Position numbers and translations under genes: made by a program
In this document: one piece after another, positions 58,021 through 64,000 of the stretch
Numbering within the stretch: position 1 is the stretch's first letter
Layout of the letters: every line of letters starts with the position of its first letter
Notes under the pieces: model-generated
The model's database searches: none
Told to the model about the DNA's origin: nothing
Seen by the model: the letters and a program-made list of their open reading frames with translations, nothing else
DNA from: an uncultured Helicobacter sp.
GTDB taxonomy: Bacteria; Campylobacterota; Campylobacteria; Campylobacterales; Helicobacteraceae
Direction: 5' to 3'
Assembly: GCA_944325775.1 (NCBI GenBank)
Contig: CALVBL010000008.1
Coordinates: 5,429 to 69,428, forward strand
DNA length: 64,000 nucleotides

Positions 58021-59298
58021 CTATTTTTTAAAAAGCTGCGTGCCTAGATATTCGCTATTAGAGATTTGGGATTCTATCTCTAGGAGGCGATTGTATTTTG
58101 CAATCCTCTCGCTTCTAGCAGTAGATCCGGTTTTGATCTCGCCGGTATTAAGCGCGATCGCAAAATCCGCGATGAAACTATCCTCACTCTCCCCACTTCT
58201 GTGACTCATTATACATTTATACGCATTGCGTTGGGCTAGGCGCACCGCCTGCATAGTCTGTGTGATAGTCCCGATTTGATTTGGTTTAATCAAAATCGCA
58301 TTAGCGATATTTTTTTCTATACCTTGCGCGAGAATCTTTTTGTTGGTCACAAACAAATCATCACCCACAAGCTGAATCTTATCGCCAAGTCGCTGCGTAA
58401 GATAGCTCCAGCCCTCCCAGTCATCTTCACTTAGTCCATCTTCTATCGAGACGATTGGATATTTTTGCACCATTTCTTCATAATACGCTACAAGCTCTTG
58501 AGAGCTAAGCTTGCGCCCCTCTCCAGCAAGATTATACATTCCGCTCTCATCGACAAGCTCGCTACTTGCGACATCAAGTGCAATAGCTATGTCATCGCCG
58601 GGCTTATAGCCTGCTTTTTCTATAGCTTGCAATATCACTTCGATAGGCTGCGCATTATTCGTGAGATTAGGCGCAAATCCTCCCTCATCGCCGATACTTG
58701 TGATGTGCTTTTGCTCACTAAGAATCTTTTTGAGATATTGATATACTTCCGCACTTGCGCGCAACGCCTCACTGAAGCTATCAAAGCCAAGGGGCATAAT
58801 CATATATTCTTGAAAATCCACCGTGTTATCAGCGTGACTCCCGCCATTGATAATATTGAGCATAGGTACGGGCAATACGAGCGCATTTGCACCACCTAGA
58901 TAGCGGTATAGCGGTATATGCAAGCTTTTAGCCGCTGCTCTAGCCACCGCCATAGAGACACCAAGTGTGGCATTTGCGCCAAGTTTAGAGAAGTTTTGCG
59001 TGCCATCAAGATCTTTTAATGTCGCATCAATAAGCCCCTGATCATACGGGCTGGCACCCACCAACGCTTCGCGTATGCTAAGATCCACATTTTCACAAGC
59101 TTTAAGCACGCCTTTGCCCAAAAAGCGATTTTTATCCCCATCGCGCAGTTCCAAAGCCTCTCTTTTGCCTGTGCTCGCGCCACTTGGGACGATGGCACTC
59201 TCTTTGGTCCCATCGCTTAGCTCTACGATCGCCTTGATTGTAGGATTGCCTCGTGAATCTAACACCTCTTGTGAATAAATCTTGCTGATATGCACCAT
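58021..59298 (-). CDS. eno: Enolase
   Basis: The 425-residue protein has the enolase signatures: GNPTIKAIVELSDG, SGASTG, SIEDGLSEDDWEGW (metal-binding Glu/Asp), LIKPNQIGT and MSHRSGESED with the catalytic Lys in IKPN. It interconverts 2-phosphoglycerate and PEP. It starts with AAAGGAGC as ribosome site and lies 40 bases after recA on the minus strand. Confidence 0.97.
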   Translation of the reverse strand: MVHISKIYSQEVLDSRGNPTIKAIVELSDGTKESAIVPSGASTGKREALELRDGDKNRFLGKGVLKACENVDLSIREALVGASPYDQGLIDATLKDLDGTQNFSKLGANATLGVSMAVARAAAKSLHIPLYRYLGGANALVLPVPMLNIINGGSHADNTVDFQEYMIMPLGFDSFSEALRASAEVYQYLKKILSEQKHITSIGDEGGFAPNLTNNAQPIEVILQAIEKAGYKPGDDIAIALDVASSELVDESGMYNLAGEGRKLSSQELVAYYEEMVQKYPIVSIEDGLSEDDWEGWSYLTQRLGDKIQLVGDDLFVTNKKILAQGIEKNIANAILIKPNQIGTITQTMQAVRLAQRNAYKCIMSHRSGESEDSFIADFAIALNTGEIKTGSTARSERIAKYNRLLEIESQISNSEYLGTQLFKK

Positions 59299-59338
59299 AA
59301 TTTGCTCCTTTGTTTGGTTTTTGATTCTTGCTTATCTT

Positions 59339-60388
59339 TTAAGATTCTAGTTCGTCTTGCTCTGGCTCATCAGGAAGCGGCAGGATCTCATCTTTCACGC
59401 CGATTTGCTCGCGGATTTTGTTGGTGATCTCCCGCGCGATTGCGCTGTTTTCTTTCAAAAACACCTTCGCATTCTCGCGCCCCTGCCCTAGCTTCATATC
59501 GCCATAGGAGAGCCACGCCCCGCTTTTGTCAATGATGTCAAGCTTCACACCATAATCGATGATCTCGCCTTCTTTGCTAATCCCCTCGCCAAACATAATA
59601 TCAAACTCCGCTTCTCTAAATGGTGGTGCCACTTTGTTTTTGACCACCTTTGCTTTGGCACGATTGCCGATGTTTTGCTCATTTTGCTTCAAGGTAGCAA
59701 TGCGTCGTATATCGATGCGCACACTCGCATAGAATTTAAGCGCATTGCCCCCTGTGGTCGTCTCTGGGCTACCATAACCCATCATACCGATTTTCATACG
59801 AATCTGATTGATAAAGATAAGTGTGGCATTCATCTTGTGCAACACACCCGTGATCTTGCGCAGTGCATGGCTCATAAGCCGTGCTTGCAAGCCCACATGC
59901 TGATCGCCCATATCGCCATCGATCTCTGCCTTTGGCGTGAGGGCTGCCACAGAATCTATCACGATGAGATCCACTGCCCCACTGCGTGTGAGTGTCTCAA
60001 GTATCTCGAGTGCTTGTTCTCCATTATCGGGTTGAGAGACGAGGAGATTTTGCGTATCCACGCCTAGATTTTTAGCATAATACACATCTAGCGCGTGTTC
60101 AGCATCGATAAACGCCGCAATCCCACCATTTCTCTGACATTCCGCTACGACTTGGAGTGCGAGCGTCGTCTTACCACTAGATTCTGGACCATAGATCTCT
60201 ATGATCCTGCCCTTGGGCACACCACCTATGCCAAGCGCCATATCAAGCCCCAGCGAGCCTGTGGAGATCGCATCGATTTTTTCCACCTGCTTATCGCCAA
60301 GCCGCACAAGCGCGCCTTTGCCAAATGCCTTATCGATTTGCTTGAGCGCAAGCTCGATGGCTTTTTGCCGTTTTTCGTCTATCGCCAT
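59339..60388 (-). CDS. recA: Recombinase RecA
   Basis: The 349-residue RecA has Walker A GPESSGKTT (about 68-76), DLIVIDSVAALTP (Walker B) and FINQIRMKIG, and a C-terminal acidic tail. It drives homologous recombination and the SOS-type response, which is limited in Helicobacter. It is followed by eno and then the small cell-division genes; this run is a conserved operon. Its -10 box lies on the minus strand at 60422-60427. Confidence 0.97.
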   Translation of the reverse strand: MAIDEKRQKAIELALKQIDKAFGKGALVRLGDKQVEKIDAISTGSLGLDMALGIGGVPKGRIIEIYGPESSGKTTLALQVVAECQRNGGIAAFIDAEHALDVYYAKNLGVDTQNLLVSQPDNGEQALEILETLTRSGAVDLIVIDSVAALTPKAEIDGDMGDQHVGLQARLMSHALRKITGVLHKMNATLIFINQIRMKIGMMGYGSPETTTGGNALKFYASVRIDIRRIATLKQNEQNIGNRAKAKVVKNKVAPPFREAEFDIMFGEGISKEGEIIDYGVKLDIIDKSGAWLSYGDMKLGQGRENAKVFLKENSAIAREITNKIREQIGVKDEILPLPDEPEQDELES

Positions 60389-60421
60389 TGTTGTCCTTGT
60401 GAGTGATTTTTAGATTCCGCG

Positions 60422-60427
60422 ATTGTA
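60422..60427 (-). promoter_or_regulatory. Probable -10 box of the recA operon
   Basis: TACAAT on the minus strand in AAGATACAATCG, 34 bases before the recA ATG. Confidence 0.55.
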
Positions 60428-60490
60428 TCTTATGAAATTTGAAAAATATCTTTAACCCCCACAAAAGAAATTTTTTAAAGCTATTTTTGT

Positions 60491-60496
60491 TACAAT
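60491..60496 (+). promoter_or_regulatory. Probable -10 box of mqnD
   Basis: TACAAT in TTTTTGTTACAATG, 35 bases before the mqnD ATG at 60531, in the gap with divergent recA. It overlaps the first in-frame codon of the longer reading frame, supporting the downstream start. Confidence 0.55.
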
Positions 60497-60530
60497 GTCG
60501 CCAACAAGCCCACAAACAAGGACCACCACT

Positions 60531-61430
60531 ATGACCCGCACACCCAAACACTCCCCATATTTCAAGACACGCCACATCAGTGTCGCACACAGCCCCGATG
60601 CTGATGATTTGTTTATGTATTATGCGATCCATTTTGGCTGGGTGGATTCTACGCAAACGTGTTTTAGCTCATGCGCTAAGGACATACAGACACTCAATGA
60701 AGCCACGCTAAGAGGCGAATACGATATTAGCGCGATCTCGTTTGCCCTCTATCCTCTTGTGTGTGATGACTACGCACTGCTGCGCACGGGCGTGAGTTTT
60801 GGCAATGGCTATGGACCCAAACTCATCAAAAAGCGCACCACCACGCTCAAAAAAGACTTCAAAGTCGCCCTAAGTGGCGCACACACGACCAATGCTCTGC
60901 TTTTCAAGCTCGCCTATCCCCACGCGCGCATCGTGTATAAAAATTTCCTTGATATAGAATCCAGTGTGCTAAGCGGCGAGGTGCATGCAGGCGTGCTCAT
61001 ACACGAATCAATCCTTGAATACGATGAGAATCTTATAGTAGAAGCGGAGCTGTGGGATATTTGGTGTGATCTCAATAAACGCGATCTCCCCCTGCCACTA
61101 GGCGGTATGGCTCTGCGCCGATCGCTCCCACTCACGATCGCACTTGAGTGTGAATCCACCCTCACCAAAGCCGTGGAAATCGCTGTGCGCAATAAACCCC
61201 TGCTCTCGCGTATGCTCCTAGAGCGCAACCTCATCAGGGTGGATTCTGCCAAGCTTGAGACATATCTCAATCTCTATGCCAATGCGGATTCTATCACGTT
61301 AAGCGATGTGCAGATTGAGGCATTAGATGTGCTCTTTAGGCTTGGGTTTGACGCAGGGCTCTATCCCCAGCTCATTGAGGCTAACCAATATATGCTCCCG
61401 TGCGAATACCTCACGCAACGATACTCTTAA
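60531..61430 (+). CDS. mqnD: 1,4-Dihydroxy-6-naphthoate synthase MqnD
   Basis: The 299-residue protein is an MqnD-type enzyme of the futalosine menaquinone pathway, used in Helicobacter. VAHSPDADDLFMYYAI, DISAISFALYP and LPLPLGGMALRR are characteristic. It takes the last step before DHNA-like products. It starts at the ATG at 60531 with AAGGACC upstream. It neighbours recA, as in H. pylori (HP0152/HP0153). It is 19 bases from the GT90-like gene. Confidence 0.92.
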   Translation: MTRTPKHSPYFKTRHISVAHSPDADDLFMYYAIHFGWVDSTQTCFSSCAKDIQTLNEATLRGEYDISAISFALYPLVCDDYALLRTGVSFGNGYGPKLIKKRTTTLKKDFKVALSGAHTTNALLFKLAYPHARIVYKNFLDIESSVLSGEVHAGVLIHESILEYDENLIVEAELWDIWCDLNKRDLPLPLGGMALRRSLPLTIALECESTLTKAVEIAVRNKPLLSRMLLERNLIRVDSAKLETYLNLYANADSITLSDVQIEALDVLFRLGFDAGLYPQLIEANQYMLPCEYLTQRYS

Positions 61431-61449
61431 AACACCATAAAGGATCACT

Positions 61450-62472
61450 ATGGCTTCACAATTTGTCTATAACTCTGTAAGTATCGCAAAGATCCTCACA
61501 CCAAGCCTCATCACACGCGCTATGGTAGAATCTAAGATCGCTAGATTCTTACACACGCTAGATTCTAGTGCGCTAGATTCGCTCGCTTCACGCCTTAGAC
61601 TCTATCATCGTGTGAGCACACCCTTTAGTATCACGCCCCTTGAGAGTCCCAAGCATTGTGAGCGACTAGGCACCTACGCGCCGCACTATGGCAGGATCAA
61701 AGACAGCTATAAATGGCGCATTTTTAGCACCTATCACTACGATATGCGATCTTATGCGCGCTACTTTGACCAGAATCTCAAGCTCTATTATGGCTTTGGC
61801 GATGTGAATTATTATTTCACACACCCAACTATCACCAAATCCCGCCCCATTAACGAAACTAACCAAAATTCGATTCTACTCAAATTAGAGCAAAATCGGC
61901 ACTTTGTCTTTATCAAAGACCCTTATAGATTCAAAGACAAGCAAGATATGATCTTCTTTCGCGGGGCGTGCTATCAGGATCATCGCACGCAGTTTTTACA
62001 CAAGTTTTTTGACGCGCCCTTTTGTGACATCGGACACACGGGCAATCCACGCGTGCATACACCATATCTCAAACCCAAAGTCCCCATCGCCAAGCATTTG
62101 CCCTATAAGTTTCTGCTAAGCCTAGAGGGCAACGATGTGGCGAGCAACCTCAAATGGGTGCTTAGCAGTAATTCGCTGTGTATGATGCCCCGCCCCAAAT
62201 ACGAGACATGGTTTATGGAATCCACGCTAGTGCCAAATGTGCATTACTGCGAGATCGCGTCGGATTATTCCGATGTGGAGGAGAAGTTTGAGTTTTTTTG
62301 CAAGCATACAGAGGCAGCCGAAGAAATAATCCACAATGCCCATAGATTCTGTGAGCGCTTCTTAGATAAGCGCGCGGAGGAAATGCTCAATATCCTTACC
62401 TTGCGCAAATACTTTTATCTTAGTGGGCAGATTGACATAAGCGCAGCAGAACGTGAGCTCTTTGGACTATGA
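61450..62472 (+). CDS. Glycosyltransferase family 90-like protein
   Basis: The 340-residue protein has PYKFLLSLEGNDVASNLKWV and SSNSLCMMPRPKYETWFMES near 216-256, matching GT90 (LPS-modifying/CAP10-like) sugar transferases. The N-terminal part with DVNYYFTHPTITKSRP and FFRGACYQDHRTQFL also fits. GT90 proteins add xylose or glucose; the acceptor is probably lipopolysaccharide here. AAAGGATC precedes the ATG. It lies 146 bases before the UDP-glucose dehydrogenase gene. Confidence 0.82.
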   Translation: MASQFVYNSVSIAKILTPSLITRAMVESKIARFLHTLDSSALDSLASRLRLYHRVSTPFSITPLESPKHCERLGTYAPHYGRIKDSYKWRIFSTYHYDMRSYARYFDQNLKLYYGFGDVNYYFTHPTITKSRPINETNQNSILLKLEQNRHFVFIKDPYRFKDKQDMIFFRGACYQDHRTQFLHKFFDAPFCDIGHTGNPRVHTPYLKPKVPIAKHLPYKFLLSLEGNDVASNLKWVLSSNSLCMMPRPKYETWFMESTLVPNVHYCEIASDYSDVEEKFEFFCKHTEAAEEIIHNAHRFCERFLDKRAEEMLNILTLRKYFYLSGQIDISAAERELFGL

Positions 62473-62618
62473 TGTGATCTCTGGACAATGCGAGGCAGTG
62501 GGCGATCGCGCAGAGAAGGGCAAGCAAGCCTTAAGCACAATTTTAAGTTTGGGTGTGTTAGAATCCGTCCCTTTATCCCCAAAGCACTTTTTAAGATATT
62601 TGCGATTAAAGGAAAACT

Positions 62619-63965
62619 ATGCGTGTAACGATCATCGGCAGTGGCTATGTAGGGCTCGTAGCTGGAGTGTGCTTTGCACAAATGGGCAATAATGTCATCT
62701 GCCTTGATGTAGATTCTAAAAAGATTGATAAACTCAAACAAGGCATTATCCCCATCTATGAACCCGGGCTAGAATCTATGGTTTTAGAAAATCACAAACA
62801 GGGCAATCTGTGCTTTACCACCGATAAGGCAGAAGCTCTAGGCAATGCAGAGGTGATTTTCATCGCTGTTGGCACGCCTATGGGCGAAGATGGCAGTGCG
62901 GACTTACGCTATGTATGTGCGGTGGCAGAGGATATAGGCACGCATTTGCAAAATTATGCTGTGATCGTGGATAAATCCACCGTGCCAGTAGGCACAGCAC
63001 GCAAGGTGCATGCAATCATCGCAGAGGGCTTGGCAAAACGCAACGCACAAATAGAATTTGATGTCGTGAGTAACCCAGAGTTTCTCAAAGAGGGCGTAGC
63101 GATAAAGGACTTTATGAGCCCAGATAGAGTGGTGGTGGGGGCAGATTCTGCTAAAGCCTTAGAGATTATGAAAGCCCTCTACGCGCCTTTCCTCATCAAA
63201 AGCGATAGATTTATCGCTATGGGTATAGAATCTGCCGAGATGACTAAATACGCCGCAAACGCTATGCTAGCCACAAAAATCAGCTTTATCAACGAAATGA
63301 GTCAAATCTGTGAGCGTGTGGGGGCGAATATCAATGATGTGCGGCTTGGGATTGGGTCAGATTCACGCATTGGATATAGCTTCATCTATCCGGGCTGTGG
63401 CTATGGCGGGAGCTGCTTCCCTAAAGATGTCAAAGCACTAGAGAAAGTCGCACTAGATTTTCACTACACACCTAGAATCTTACAAGCCATCGATGCTGTC
63501 AATGCCGCACAAAAGAGGCTTTTGGTAGAGAAAATCTGTGCGCGTTTTGGGGAGGATTTGCGTGGCAAGAGCTTTGGGATTTGGGGACTAGCCTTTAAGC
63601 CAGAGACTGATGATATGCGTGAGGCAAGCTCCCTAGTGCTAGTGCGTGAGCTTATCGCACGTGGAGCAAAGGTGCAGGCGTATGACCCCAAGGCATGTGA
63701 GCAAGCGAAATTTTACCTTAGCGATGTGCTAGATTCTATTACTTTTGCTACAAGCAAATACGACGCACTTAAAGGCTGCGTGGCAATGGTGCTAGTAACC
63801 GAGTGGCGAGAGTTTAGAAGTCCGGATTTTGAGGAGATTGCAAAGCTTTTAGAATATCCTATCATCTTTGATGGACGCAATATCTACCACACGCTAAACC
63901 TAGAATCTAGCGGCTTTGAATACTACCAAATAGGAGTGCGAGATGCAAAAGTCTCTAGCAAATAA
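62619..63965 (+). CDS. ugd: UDP-glucose 6-dehydrogenase
   Basis: The 448-residue protein has the N-terminal NAD site IIGSGYVGLVAGVCFA and the dehydrogenase motif STVPVGTA, with GYGGSCFPKDVKAL containing the catalytic Cys. It oxidises UDP-glucose to UDP-glucuronate for surface polysaccharide. The start has AAAGGAAAAC upstream. The C-terminal domain (about 315-448) is complete. It ends 35 bases before the window edge. Confidence 0.95.
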   Translation: MRVTIIGSGYVGLVAGVCFAQMGNNVICLDVDSKKIDKLKQGIIPIYEPGLESMVLENHKQGNLCFTTDKAEALGNAEVIFIAVGTPMGEDGSADLRYVCAVAEDIGTHLQNYAVIVDKSTVPVGTARKVHAIIAEGLAKRNAQIEFDVVSNPEFLKEGVAIKDFMSPDRVVVGADSAKALEIMKALYAPFLIKSDRFIAMGIESAEMTKYAANAMLATKISFINEMSQICERVGANINDVRLGIGSDSRIGYSFIYPGCGYGGSCFPKDVKALEKVALDFHYTPRILQAIDAVNAAQKRLLVEKICARFGEDLRGKSFGIWGLAFKPETDDMREASSLVLVRELIARGAKVQAYDPKACEQAKFYLSDVLDSITFATSKYDALKGCVAMVLVTEWREFRSPDFEEIAKLLEYPIIFDGRNIYHTLNLESSGFEYYQIGVRDAKVSSK

Positions 63966-64000
63966 ACACCTTATAATTCTTGCTTTAAACCTAAAATTGT

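Noticed and set aside
1..64000. CRISPR arrays, insertion sequences, prophage genes and rRNA genes
   Set aside because: I looked for regularly spaced repeats, transposase motifs, integrase motifs and rRNA signatures and saw none.

Overview
The window looks like chromosomal DNA of a Helicobacter species, most likely one of the enterohepatic group. I base this on gene content and on several blocks that keep the H. pylori gene order from memory: pyrF, beta-carbonic anhydrase, kdsA, ribH, nusB; coaD-tmk-comFC; recA-eno-ftsB-like-AMIN protein-aroK with mqnD beside it; ccoS-fqrB; and pheS/pheT/aroA/ispH. Base composition by eye is mid-40s percent G+C, higher than H. pylori. A class I two-subunit fumarase is present. 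No phage, insertion sequence, rRNA operon, CRISPR array or replication origin was seen. The species cannot be fixed from sequence alone.

Layout. 1-7.3 kb: serB (partial), alr, cytochrome c553 and recR on the minus strand, then a tight plus-strand run dnaJ-lipoprotein-tlyA-ribF ending in a GT9-like/FkbM fusion gene with two poly-G tracts. 7.5-14.6 kb: ilvA, an MFS exporter, a GT2 glycosyltransferase with an internal poly-C tract, an unrecognised protein, an outer membrane protein and yebC. 14.6-30.6 kb: a TPR protein with a polysaccharide deacetylase, fur, the cytosolic chemoreceptor tlpD, PBP1A, ccoS-fqrB-xth, an HD protein-cmoA-moaC run, an MHS-type transporter, a fumarase-hemerythrin operon and atpE. 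30.6-38.7 kb: two tRNA-Leu genes, an outer membrane protein downstream of an intergenic poly-G tract, a GT10 fucosyltransferase with a poly-C tract, a ZnuABC-type metal importer, an NlpC/P60 lipoprotein, an ArsC-like protein and DedA. 38.8-51.8 kb: housekeeping runs (KDO, riboflavin, pyrimidine, CoA, dTMP, Phe-tRNA, shikimate, isoprenoid and pantothenate synthesis). 51.8-64 kb: hypF, a methyltransferase, a MATE exporter, a decayed ATP-grasp fragment, the aroK-to-recA operon, mqnD, a GT90-like transferase and a UDP-glucose dehydrogenase.

The main theme beyond housekeeping is surface variation. Three glycan-modifying genes of unrelated families carry long in-frame G/C homopolymers, one of them two, and a further tract lies in front of an outer membrane protein gene. 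In two of the genes the tract sits in an apparent insertion that interrupts the catalytic domain. Other points to check are an operon of oxygen-labile fumarase with a hemerythrin that has gained a C-terminal zinc ribbon, a non-coding repeat found directly downstream of ilvA and pyrF in the sense orientation of each, and a very frequent octamer (TAGAATCT/AGATTCTA) on both strands.
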